In this document: one piece after another, positions 18,434 to 26,122 of the stretch
Position numbering within the stretch: position 1 is the first letter of the stretch
Layout of the letters: every line of letters begins with the position of its first letter
Assembly: GCF_035982055.1 (NCBI RefSeq)
Contig: NZ_CP108427.1
Span: 2,046,001 to 2,110,000 of the forward strand
Reading direction: 5' to 3'
Source: Streptomyces sp. NBC_01288
GTDB taxonomy: Bacteria > Actinomycetota > Actinomycetes > Streptomycetales > Streptomycetaceae
Length of the DNA: 64,000 nt
Program-made: the position numbers and the translations under genes
Notes under the pieces: model-generated
Seen by the model: only the letters and a program-made list of their open reading frames with translations
What the model was told of the DNA's origin: nothing
Databases searched by the model: none

Positions 18434-18836
18434 CTGACGCCCCGCCGCCGTAGTTGAAGGTCATGCCACCGCGGACGTCACCACCGATGAACGTTCCTGT
18501 TCCGGTGTTGTGCTGGTTCCAGACCTTCGAGGCCGGCGGAGTAGGCACGGCGAGTTGGTCCACCTCGCTCATGGCGTCGCGTTGCTCGGCAAGGTGTTGA
18601 GCGATGAGCTGCGCCCAGGCGGTCTCTGCGAGTGCCTGGGCCTCTGCAGAGGGCGAAGTGAGCTGCGCAGCGGTGTCATCCACTGCCTGAGCAGCCGCTC
18701 TCTGTTGATCCGGGGTGGCCCGGCGGAAGAAGTGCGCGACCTTCAGGCGCATCTTCTCCGCGCCCGACGTGGCTATGGCCGCGACGAGCGTGGCGGCTGC
18801 ACCAGTGGCCACAGCCATTAATTCGGCGTCGTACAT
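18420..18836 (-). CDS. Small protein with C-terminal GTGTFIGGDVRGG motif
   Basis: 138 aa, ATG preceded by GGGGAGA. Residues ~5-24 are a hydrophobic, possibly membrane-inserting helix (AVATGAAATLVAAIATSG). The middle is an Ala/Gln-rich helical segment (TPDQQRAAAQAVDDTAAQL). Residues 107-130 hold QHNTGTGTFIGGDVRGG and a Gly-rich tail. The same motif begins the next gene product, with a 14-bp gene overlap. The C-terminal/N-terminal pairing suggests motif-mediated contact between the two proteins. I recognise no enzyme fold; the product may be a phage-sensing or toxin component, but that is conjecture. Confidence 0.62.
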   Translation of the reverse strand: MYDAELMAVATGAAATLVAAIATSGAEKMRLKVAHFFRRATPDQQRAAAQAVDDTAAQLTSPSAEAQALAETAWAQLIAQHLAEQRDAMSEVDQLAVPTPPASKVWNQHNTGTGTFIGGDVRGGMTFNYGGGASDGGR

Positions 18837-19291
18837 GATCGAGATGTCTCCCCGTTCGTGGTGACGTACCCCAGCAGAACCTACCGGGCACCACTGACAC
18901 TCCGAGGGCACAATCCGCATATACAGACTCCGACACCGCCACGCAGCCATCCAGGCGACACCGGCTCCCGATCGGCACGTCCCGTGTGCCCGGATGCGGT
19001 GCCTGACCAGGCAGAACGCTGGGCATCTTGGTCTCAGTTCTGGTCTCATTCACCCCCGTCCGGTCGTCCAGAACCCCAGTCACGAGGCGCTCCGCCCCAG
19101 GTCAGAACACCCCTGTCCCCCGCCGAACCCCCGGACGAAGACTTGGAAAGCGTGCTGAGGGCAGCCCGTCACAAGTTCGAATCTCATATCTTCCGCCAGT
19201 ACCCCTCCGACGTGCGTGGTGCATGAGGCCCTATTCCCCTGGAGCCCCTCTCCCTCCTATCCTCGCGCTCACGCCAAGGGGAGGGGGACCA
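18837..19291. other. Divergent intergenic region holding a tRNA remnant
   Basis: About 455 bp between the motif-protein pair and the DUF4365 gene. Apart from the tRNA-Ser 3' remnant at 19142-19197 I see no gene. Confidence 0.4.
19142..19197 (+). pseudogene. 3' half of a decayed tRNA-Ser(GGA), likely old attachment site
   Basis: CTTGGAAAG is a serine anticodon loop with anticodon GGA. It is followed by a long variable arm (TGAGGGCAGCCC), a T-loop GTTCGAATC and an acceptor end finishing TCTTCCGCCA. The 5' half is absent. The T-stem has two G-to-A type changes (ACAAG facing CTCAT) that break pairing, so it is not functional. tRNA 3' halves are typical attachment sites of integrative elements, and this one sits inside the accessory island. 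Confidence 0.6.
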
Positions 19292-19795
19292 GTGGCCGCA
19301 GAGGCGACAAGCTGGCAGAAAGAGCAGGTCAGCCGCGCCTATGTGCATGTCCTTGCCACCCAGGGCGGTTACACAATCTGCGACTGGAATGTCGACAAGG
19401 ATGGCGTCGATGTCACCCTGCGCTCACACGGTCTGATGGTCGACATCCAGCTCAAGTGCACGCAAAGCCCACGTATCATTCGTGGCGGTTACAGCTTCGA
19501 CCTCGACGTCGAGACGTACGACAAGCTGCGCAACCCAGAACGCTCAGCCCCAGGCCACCTTGCCTTACTGATAGTCCCCCCGGATATCGGCCGCTGGGTG
19601 ACTCACCAGCCAGAGTCGATCGTCCTGGCCTGTCATGGCTACTGGGCGTCGTTACAGGGCAGAGGGAAGGCCAACGGCAACGTCACCACAGCTGTCAGCC
19701 TTCCTGAGCACCAGCCGCTCACGGTGAAGGCCATGGGCACGATGTTCGACGCGGCGCGTCGGCTGACCAATGCCAGCGGTCGGGAGGTGGACTGA
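19292..19795 (+). CDS. DUF4365-type protein
   Basis: 167 aa, GTG start after a GGGGAGGGGG ribosome site. The conserved pattern ICDWNVDKDGVDVTL, then VDIQLKCTQ and YDKLRN, matches the DUF4365 family, whose D...Q-x-K arrangement resembles a PD-(D/E)xK nuclease core. Such proteins turn up in genomic and defence islands. The next gene begins one base after its stop, so both are made together. A nuclease role is inferred from the motif only. Confidence 0.68.
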   Translation: MAAEATSWQKEQVSRAYVHVLATQGGYTICDWNVDKDGVDVTLRSHGLMVDIQLKCTQSPRIIRGGYSFDLDVETYDKLRNPERSAPGHLALLIVPPDIGRWVTHQPESIVLACHGYWASLQGRGKANGNVTTAVSLPEHQPLTVKAMGTMFDAARRLTNASGREVD

Positions 19796-19796
19796 G

Positions 19797-20933
19797 GTGG
19801 TGCACAGTGAGCCCGACTTCGGTCCTGAGGAAATCCGCAGCTACCTCAAGGTCACTGGCTGGACTCCGGTTTCCGGTGGCGTCGTGGCGGAATTGTGGAG
19901 TCTGCCCGGACCGGCAGACGAGGTTGTCCTGGTCCCCATGAAACCAGGAGCCCCGGACTTCGCCAAGCGGACGCAGATCCTCTTGGCAGATCTGGCACGC
20001 ATCGAGTCCCAAGACGCGCGAACCGTCCATGATGCCGTCGCCACCGTCTTCAACGACGTAACCGATCTCAGGGCATCCCACCCCTCGCTCAGCGACGGAT
20101 CGATTCCCTTGGAGGCCGGCTATGAATTGTTCATCTCCGCCAAGCGCCTGCGTGTAGCATCCGCGGCAGCGACTATTCGACGGCAGGGCCACTTCCGCAA
20201 CTTCCCCACCCGGGCACGAGAGCAGGCACGGGAGGTCCGGCTGGGGCAGACCCGTCGGGGGTCGTACATCGTCCCTATCATCAGCCAGGCGCGCTCCCCC
20301 GAAGACGTGTACTCCCCCGGTCAGGAGTACATCGAGGTCGGGGTGGAGGAGACACTTTTCGACCGACGCGTCACTGCCACGATGTCCCGCGCCCTCGGCG
20401 TACTCGAAGACATGGCAAGCGCTGAGCGGGAGCCCACCCCCAGCGAGATCACCGATTCGATCGGCGAAGGCGTCTCGTATGAACTGTGCCAAGCTCTCAG
20501 CAAAGTGGTGAACACAGACTCCGTCGGCTCCCTCGACGTCTCCTTCAACTGGTCCCGGGTGGCCGCGCCACCGCCCGGCACGCCACCGCAGGTGGAGTTC
20601 AACCAGGCTGCGATCGACATCGTGGACCGGGTGTCCGCACAACTGAAGACCCGCATCTACACAAGCCAACATCTGATCTACGGCATAGTCACCGATCTCA
20701 GCCGCCATCCAGAGGATGAAACCGGCCGGGTAGGGGTCCAAACGCTGATCAAACGACGCAGCAGGACCGTCTGGATGGACCTGCCCGACAGCGACTACCA
20801 CACTGCCGTCCGCTGCCACGATGACGGCATCCCTGTCCGTGTCCAAGGCAGACTCACCAGCCCACCTGGCGGACACGCCACGATGGAGGTAGATGATTTC
20901 GGGCCTGATCCCTCGCTCGGCTCGGACCAATGA
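19797..20933 (+). CDS. Unknown protein co-translated with the DUF4365 protein
   Basis: 378 aa from tandem GTG codons one base after the upstream stop, with GGAGGT inside the end of the upstream gene. I recognise no domain. The N-terminal ~90 residues are alpha/beta (IRSYLKVTGWTPVSGG, DEVVLVPMKPGAPDF). The middle is helical and basic (RAREQAREVRLGQTRRGSY) and the C-terminal part has beta-rich stretches (RSRTVWMDLP, DDGIPVRVQGRL). Tight coupling to a nuclease-like protein suggests a two-component system in which this is the partner, sensor or immunity protein. Confidence 0.6.
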   Translation: MVHSEPDFGPEEIRSYLKVTGWTPVSGGVVAELWSLPGPADEVVLVPMKPGAPDFAKRTQILLADLARIESQDARTVHDAVATVFNDVTDLRASHPSLSDGSIPLEAGYELFISAKRLRVASAAATIRRQGHFRNFPTRAREQAREVRLGQTRRGSYIVPIISQARSPEDVYSPGQEYIEVGVEETLFDRRVTATMSRALGVLEDMASAEREPTPSEITDSIGEGVSYELCQALSKVVNTDSVGSLDVSFNWSRVAAPPPGTPPQVEFNQAAIDIVDRVSAQLKTRIYTSQHLIYGIVTDLSRHPEDETGRVGVQTLIKRRSRTVWMDLPDSDYHTAVRCHDDGIPVRVQGRLTSPPGGHATMEVDDFGPDPSLGSDQ

Positions 20934-21566
20934 CTGTCTGCAAAGAGCTAAAGCGACGTGGCTCGGCATCCGAGTTGCGTCCCGCCTTTAATCCCCATGG
21001 GGAAAGTCTGGGAAAAGATATTCTCCCAGATCCCCCGTGAGACCATGCCAGCCCAGAACGACAACCCGACCTGTGCAAATACCAAATCTGACAGGCAGAG
21101 ATCTTGCCCCGAACCTCAGTCGGAGCGAAGAGGCCGTAGGTTCAGAACTCGTAGCATCGAGTGCCGATCGAATTCGAAGGGTGGCTCGCAGAACAGCCAC
21201 ACGCCACCAGCAGTCGACCGGTGGGCCCCTACCCGGAAACGCCGGAAGATTCACTGACAGTCGGTCAGGGCGACACGTAAGGGCAGCTCAGAGGCACAAC
21301 GGCCAAGTCCCCAGCAGGCGCCTTCTAAGCACCTGGTCTACTTCATCGTGGGGTCCGCGCCAACAGCATCTGCTGGATTGCCTTGCACGACAAGTGCGCG
21401 GCTGCCCGAAAGCCCGCCTACGCGGTCGGCGTCGTATCGTTTACATCGCACACTCGACCGAGCCTTCGCTCCCCACCCCGCCGACACGAAGGCGCCTCGA
21501 CGGTCGCCGGAACCACCTGGCGCACCGCGCCGGCCATGGACTCTGTCCACTCTCAGCTGGCGTGGG
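20934..21566. other. Non-coding stretch before the IS4-type element
   Basis: About 630 bp with several short open frames but none with a convincing ribosome site or recognisable product. Its base composition is lower in GC than neighbouring genes around 20990-21110. It may be degraded mobile DNA. Confidence 0.4.
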
Positions 21567-21576
21567 CGCCTAAAGG
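21567..21576 (+). repeat. Target-site duplication CGCCTAAAGG, left copy
   Basis: Identical to 23036-23045; the pair directly flanks the IS4-type element. Duplications of about 10 bp are expected for this family. Confidence 0.85.
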
Positions 21577-23035
21577 CAATGCCGTTGCTTTAGTTGGCGG
21601 CGTAGCCTGCTGGCAGGGCGTCGGGGGTGGTGCCGGTGGCGGAGAGTGTCCCGGAGTTATCCGGTCTTGGATTGTTGACCTGGGTGTATCCGCCGGGTCT
21701 GGTGGATCGGGTGGTCGCTGCGTGCGGCCGGACCGAGCAGCGCAGACGGCTGCTTCCCGCTCGGGTGGTGGTGTACTTCGTTCTCGGTCTGGCCCTGTTC
21801 TCGCCCGCTCCGTATCTGGAGGTGCTGCGGCATCTGACCGACGGACTGCGTGCGTGCGGGCTGTGGGGCAACTGGCGGATCCCGGCGAAGTCCTCCCTGT
21901 TCAGGGCCCGTGGCCGACTGGGCTCCGAGCCCCTGCGGGTGCTGTTCGCGGCCACCGTCCGTCCATTGGCGGATGAGGAGACACCGGGCGCGTTCTGGCG
22001 CGGGCTGCGGCTGACGGCGGTGGACGGCACCTGCTGGGATGCCGCCGACACTGCCGCGAACGACCAGGAGTTCGGCCGTCCCGGCAACACCCGCGGCCCG
22101 GACAGGTCAGCGTTCCCGCAGGTGCGGATGGCCGCTCTGGTCGAGTGCGGCACCCATGCCGTGCTGGATGCGGAACTGGCCGGCTGCCGGGTCGGTGAAC
22201 TCACCCTCGCCGCCTGCCTGGTCCGCTCCACCGGGCCGGACATGCTGGTCCTGGCCGACCGGGAGTTCCTGGGGGTGCCGTTGTGGAGAGCGTTCACCGC
22301 CACCGGCGCCCACCTGCTGTGGCGGGTGTCGGCCAACCGGGTCCTGCCCGTGCAGGAACTCCTTCCCGACGGCTCCTGGCTCAGTCGCCTGCACGCAGGC
22401 ACCGACGGCAAGAAACGCGATCCGGTGCGCGTGAGGGTGCTCGCCTATCAGCTGTCCGACGGCGGAGCGAGCACCCAGAACACGCACTACCGCCTGGTCA
22501 CCGACCTCCTCGATCCGGAACGCTTCCCCGCGGCCGAACTCGCGGCCCTGTATGCCCAGCGGTGGGAGATCGAGTCGGTCTTCGACGAGATCAAGACCCA
22601 TCAGCGCGGCCCCCACGTCGTCCTGGCCAGCAAGACCCCCGACGGCGTGCGCCAGCAGATCTGGGCCCACCTGCTGGTCCACCACGCCCTGAGGTCCCTG
22701 ATATCCAGAACCGCTGCCGTCCACGGCATCGACCCGGACCGGCTTTCGTTCACCGACACCCTGCGTGCGGCCCGCCGCAGCGTCACCGTCGCGCCCGGCA
22801 TCTTTTCCCCCTGAGCACCTGATCACGGCGCTGGTCCGGCTCCGCGACGACCTGCTGACCACGCTGCTGCCACCGCGCCGGCTCCGCAGCCAGCCCCGTG
22901 TCGTCAAGCGCAAGATGTCCAACTACCTGCTCAAACGGGCCGAGCACCGTGCCTGGCCCCAGCCCACCAGAACACACGACGACGCCGTCACCATCCGCCC
23001 ACCGAGACCAACAGCCCAGTAAAGCAACGGCATTG
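21577..23035 (+). mobile_element. IS4-family insertion sequence (1459 bp) with exact ends
   Basis: Terminal inverted repeats CAATGCCGTTGCTTTA (21577-21592) and its complement (23020-23035) are perfect over 16 bp. A 10-bp direct duplication flanks them. The target overlaps the first bases of the inverted repeat of the adjoining transposon (23039-25008), so this insertion is younger than that one. It contains one transposase gene with a frameshift near its 3' end. Confidence 0.93.
21627..23022 (+). pseudogene. IS4-family DDE transposase, frameshifted near the C-terminus
   Basis: Frame one (21627-22814) gives 395 aa with an IS4 N-terminal domain, the first Asp in TAVDGTCWDAADT, the second in VLADREFLGV and the Y-(2)-R-(3)-E-(6)-K signature in LYAQRWEIESVFDEIK. 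At the TTTTCCCCC run near 22805-22813 it hits TGA, while the +1 frame continues (PPEHLITALVRLRDDLL) to 23022. This is consistent with one extra C in the run. The catalytic triad lies upstream of the break, so the short product might still work. Confidence 0.8.
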
Positions 23036-23045
23036 CGCCTAAAGG
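23036..23045 (+). repeat. Target-site duplication CGCCTAAAGG, right copy
   Basis: Second copy of the IS4-type target duplication. Its last seven bases are also part of the left inverted repeat of the adenosine-deaminase transposon. Confidence 0.85.
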
Positions 23046-23053
23046 TTGTCCCG
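23039..23053 (+). repeat. Left terminal inverted repeat of the adenosine deaminase transposon
   Basis: CTAAAGGTTGTCCCG, perfect complement of 24994-25008. Confidence 0.85.
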
Positions 23054-23098
23054 TAAGTGATCTTCGAGTTGGTGCGGACGGGACCGGCTGTTCGCTGT

Positions 23099-23866
23099 CT
23101 ATCCGCCGAGGACGAGGTTGTGCAGACGGGCGATGCCAAGCATGGCGAGGTGGACGCCGTCGCCCTTGAGACGGCAGTCACGCAAGATCTTCCAGCCCTT
23201 CATTCGGGCGAAGGTGTGCTCGACGCGGGCGCGAACTCGCTTGTGGGAGCGGTTGTGTTCCTCCTTCCAGGTCGGCAGGTCGCTCCCCTTTTCGCGTCGG
23301 TGTGGGATGACCAGGCCGGTCCCCTGGTAGCCGCCGTCGGCGATCGTCATGGTGGTGCCTACGGCAGCCTTGGCTCCGGACTCTTCCCAACCACGGGAGT
23401 CGTGCCGATTACCGGGCAAGGGCCGGCCGACCACGACGACCAGGCGGGTGTCGGCGTCGATAACGACCTGGTGGGCTGTGGAGTAGCGATAGTTCTTGGA
23501 CTGCTCGGCGACCGTGCGGTCGCGGGTCGGCACCAAGGTTCCGTCCACGATGAGCACAGTGTCCTTACGGAACCGCCTACGCTGCCGGAGCGCCAACAGT
23601 GGACCGAGGTGGTCGATGATCCGGTCTGCGGCCGACTTCGAAATCCCGAACAACGGAGCCAGCTGTCGCATCGTCAAGTTCGTGCTCCAGTACGCCGTGA
23701 CCAGCAGAACACGGTCCTCCAGCGGCAGACTCCAGGGACGCCCGCGCTGTTGATCCGCAGCCTGCTCGCATCGAACCTCGGCTACCAGCTTGGCGAAGCA
23801 GCGCGGGGTCAGACCCGTGAAGGGCTCTATCCATGACGGCACCGACGCCGTGATCACATCAGCCAC
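23099..23866 (-). CDS. IS5-family transposase (DDE_Tnp_4 type)
   Basis: About 255 aa, with a probable GTG start at 23866 or 23857 (no strong ribosome site). An N-terminal HTH_Tnp_4 region (PLEDRVLLVTAYWSTNLTMR) is followed by the catalytic Asp in VLIVDGTLVPT, the second Asp in MTIADGGYQGTG and the Glu in RARVEHTFARMKGW. These are the full DDE set. It ends 45 bp from the left repeat. The frame looks intact. Confidence 0.85.
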   Translation of the reverse strand: MADVITASVPSWIEPFTGLTPRCFAKLVAEVRCEQAADQQRGRPWSLPLEDRVLLVTAYWSTNLTMRQLAPLFGISKSAADRIIDHLGPLLALRQRRRFRKDTVLIVDGTLVPTRDRTVAEQSKNYRYSTAHQVVIDADTRLVVVVGRPLPGNRHDSRGWEESGAKAAVGTTMTIADGGYQGTGLVIPHRREKGSDLPTWKEEHNRSHKRVRARVEHTFARMKGWKILRDCRLKGDGVHLAMLGIARLHNLVLGG

Positions 23867-23924
23867 GCAGTGATGGTTGCATCTCCCAACGGCCGTCAAG
23901 AGGGTAGCCATAGAGTGAGGCGCC

Positions 23925-24962
23925 ATGCGAAGCCTGGACCATCTGCCGAAGGCCCATCTCCATCTACATCTCGAAGGTGCGATGCGTCCCGCCACGCTCG
24001 CGGAGCTGGCGGGCGAGCGTGGCGAACGACCGCCAGATTCAAACGGCTTCACCTCGTTTGAGGACTTCGGCGCTTTGTACGGCACCGCTGCCCGGGTGGT
24101 GCGCGAGGGCCCGCGCAGGAACCTTCTGCGGCTGGTACGCGAGGTGGTCGAGGACGCCGCCGCGGACGGAGCGGTATGGATCGAGCCGCACTTCAACCCC
24201 CTGACCTATGAGGACGATCCGGACGCCGCGCTCGACGTCCTGGACGCGGTGATCGACGAGGGCCGCCGCGCGGGCGCGCGGCTGGGCGTCGGCTTCGGCA
24301 TCCTGGTGTTCGCCCGACGCAACGCGGACCCGTCGGAAGCGGTCGAGGCCGCCCGCCTGGCGGTTAGACGATCAGACAATGGGGTGGTCGGCTTCGGCCT
24401 GGCCGGAGATGAGGCCCGCCACGCCCCCGAGCCGTTCGCTGAGGCGTTCGCCATTGCCCGCGATGCCGGGCTGATTCCCGCCCCGCACGCAGGGGAATTC
24501 GCCGGCCCGGCCGGCGTGCGCGCCGCACTCGACGTACTCGGCGCCCGACGGATCGCTCACGGCGTACGGGCAGTCGAAGACCCGGCTCTTCTTGCCCGTC
24601 TGGCCGCGGAAGGCATAGTCCTCGACGTCTGCCCCACCTCCAACGTCGCCCTCGGCGTCGTCGCATCCCTGTCTGCGCATCCCCTCGCGCGGCTCCTGCA
24701 AGCAGGCGTCCAGTGCACCCTCAACGCCGACGACCCTCTCCTGTTCGGTCCGGGTCTGCTGCAGGAGTACGAAACAGCCCGCACCGCGCTCGCCCTCACC
24801 GACCCCCAACTCGCCGCCGTGGCCCGTACCTCGCTCGAAGCCTCCGGCGCCCCGCGCGCCACCGTGGAAGACGCAGTCACCCGCATCGGCGCATGGCTGG
24901 ACATCCCGGGCCAGCCAACAACGCCTCCCAACCCAACAAGCATGTCGGCCGCCGCACCATAG
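23925..24962 (+). CDS. Adenosine deaminase (transposon passenger)
   Basis: 345 aa amidohydrolase-fold enzyme converting adenosine to inosine. Metal and catalytic motifs are complete: HLHLEG near the N-terminus, GFGLAGDE, PAPHAGEF, RIAHGV, CPTSN and LNADDPLLFG. The length is that of ordinary adenosine deaminases, with no extra domain like those of RADAR proteins. It is enclosed by the 15-bp inverted repeats with the IS5-type transposase and diverges from it, so they may share a promoter region of ~58 bp. A Thr/Pro-rich tail ends the protein. It could be nucleoside salvage cargo or have some link to the nucleosidase locus next door. Confidence 0.9.
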   Translation: MRSLDHLPKAHLHLHLEGAMRPATLAELAGERGERPPDSNGFTSFEDFGALYGTAARVVREGPRRNLLRLVREVVEDAAADGAVWIEPHFNPLTYEDDPDAALDVLDAVIDEGRRAGARLGVGFGILVFARRNADPSEAVEAARLAVRRSDNGVVGFGLAGDEARHAPEPFAEAFAIARDAGLIPAPHAGEFAGPAGVRAALDVLGARRIAHGVRAVEDPALLARLAAEGIVLDVCPTSNVALGVVASLSAHPLARLLQAGVQCTLNADDPLLFGPGLLQEYETARTALALTDPQLAAVARTSLEASGAPRATVEDAVTRIGAWLDIPGQPTTPPNPTSMSAAAP

Positions 24963-24993
24963 GGCGCCGTCTGAAACAACCAGCCAGAAATTG

Positions 24994-25008
24994 CGGGACA
25001 ACCTTTAG
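24994..25008 (-). repeat. Right terminal inverted repeat of the adenosine deaminase transposon
   Basis: CGGGACAACCTTTAG, 31 bp beyond the deaminase stop; perfect complement of the left repeat. Confidence 0.85.
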
Positions 25009-25170
25009 TACGTGATTGATGTCGTATCAGGCGACTCCATCGCCGTGCGACAAATACAGAGGGCAAGTGGCACGGCGATCCAGTTCGTCGGCCGACGACT
25101 TGGTCAGAAGTGAGCCACCTACAGTGGAGGCGGACGGGACGGTTACAGGTGCCATGAAAGGCTCTGCATG

Positions 25171-26121
25171 TCAGGAGCTGCGTCGCCAGTTCATAAAAGG
25201 GGATCGTTTCCGTCTACCCGGTGGCGGCTCGTTTTCCAGGGCACCAGGCATGCGCTGCGGCGCCAGACGGTCACGCAGGAGATGGACGTATTCCTCGATC
25301 GTGATGTCGCGATTCTGCCTCAACCCCGTTGCGGCGTCTCGCAAGTTGCGAGGTACTCCGGCGCACAGCTCGGCCAGATCCCGAAGCGCCTCAGGCTCGG
25401 TTTCCGCGCGCTTTTCATGGGCATCGCCGATTCTGACTAGTGCGGCGAGGACCTCACACGCGGCTACCTGGTCCAGAGCACGGAGACGGAATTCGTGAGC
25501 GTCCAGGTCGGGTAGTCCTCCGCGTGACGTGACCAGGACACAGTGGCGGTCCTCGCCGGGCATGACGAGTTCCACCTGGGAGGCCCGGACGACATGGTCC
25601 ACGACGATCAAGGTACGTCCCGGGCGTTGTGCGAGACAGTCGCGGTAGTAGCCATAGCGGGCGACAGGAATCATGGACATAAGTTCCGCGCCCTGTACGC
25701 CCAACGGGCTCACGAGGACGAGCAACGCGTCATTGTCCGTGAGTGGATCCTTGGCATGGCTCTGCAGATCGACATAGAGCGCCCCGCCCGGAAACCACCC
25801 CTTGTTCACTGCCAGATGGCTGGCAAATTTAGCGAGCGCCGATGTTCCAATTCCCTTCGGCCCCGATATCACACAGATCGGCAGGCGGTTTGTATCCAGG
25901 TCGTCGGAATCCGGGTTCAGGACGGGGAGAATTTTATCCAGGACCGCGCCGCGTCCGGCGAAGGCAACCGGAGCTGCGGGCAGGGAATTGACGGTTGCTT
26001 GCGGCCGGTCGAGATGATCATGCTGCTCCTTACCAGTGACCAAGCCGATGCGTGACCACCGGAAATCCACATGATCACCCTGGTAGCTCATCTCGTCCGG
26101 GCCTGGTTCCTGTGACGCCAT
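25171..26121 (-). CDS. Short NB-ARC protein with GDHVDF motif and degenerate Walker A
   Basis: 316 aa, ATG one base after the stop of the upstream NLR gene. Residues 13-31 carry the shared motif SYQGDHVDFRWSRIGLVTG. Residues ~52-300 are NB-ARC-like (FAGRGAVLDKILPVL, TLIVVDHV as Walker B, CVLVTSRGGLP). The P-loop reads GPKGIGTS, so the catalytic Lys is Thr, and no TPR domain follows. It probably cannot hydrolyse ATP normally and lacks a sensor. Together with its coupling to the full NLR upstream this suggests an adaptor that supplies the signalling motif to a sensor lacking it. That model is inference; a decayed NLR is the alternative. Confidence 0.75.
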   Translation of the reverse strand: MASQEPGPDEMSYQGDHVDFRWSRIGLVTGKEQHDHLDRPQATVNSLPAAPVAFAGRGAVLDKILPVLNPDSDDLDTNRLPICVISGPKGIGTSALAKFASHLAVNKGWFPGGALYVDLQSHAKDPLTDNDALLVLVSPLGVQGAELMSMIPVARYGYYRDCLAQRPGRTLIVVDHVVRASQVELVMPGEDRHCVLVTSRGGLPDLDAHEFRLRALDQVAACEVLAALVRIGDAHEKRAETEPEALRDLAELCAGVPRNLRDAATGLRQNRDITIEEYVHLLRDRLAPQRMPGALENEPPPGRRKRSPFMNWRRSS

Positions 26122-26122
26122 G

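Larger units (their letters stand above)
23039..25008 (-). mobile_element. IS5-like transposon carrying an adenosine deaminase gene (1970 bp)
   Basis: Perfect 15-bp inverted repeats CTAAAGGTTGTCCCG lie at 23039-23053 and, as the complement, at 24994-25008. Between them are an IS5-type transposase (minus strand) and a complete adenosine deaminase gene (plus strand), only ~58 bp apart. There is no third copy of the repeat between the two genes, so the deaminase is inside the mobile unit. No clear target duplication is visible. The reading as a cargo-bearing transposon follows directly from repeat positions; mobility is inferred. Confidence 0.75.

Noticed and set aside
21100..21260. Possible tRNA or small RNA in the region before the IS4-type element
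   Set aside because: Fragments such as GTTCAGAACTC do not fold into a cloverleaf and no promoter or terminator is evident.
23870..23924. A third copy of the CTAAAGG terminal repeat between transposase and deaminase, which would make the deaminase external
   Set aside because: I read the gap base by base and found no such repeat; this supports the cargo interpretation.
25016..25498. 160-codon frame beginning just after the deaminase transposon
   Set aside because: Antisense to the short NB-ARC gene for most of its length and without recognisable product.
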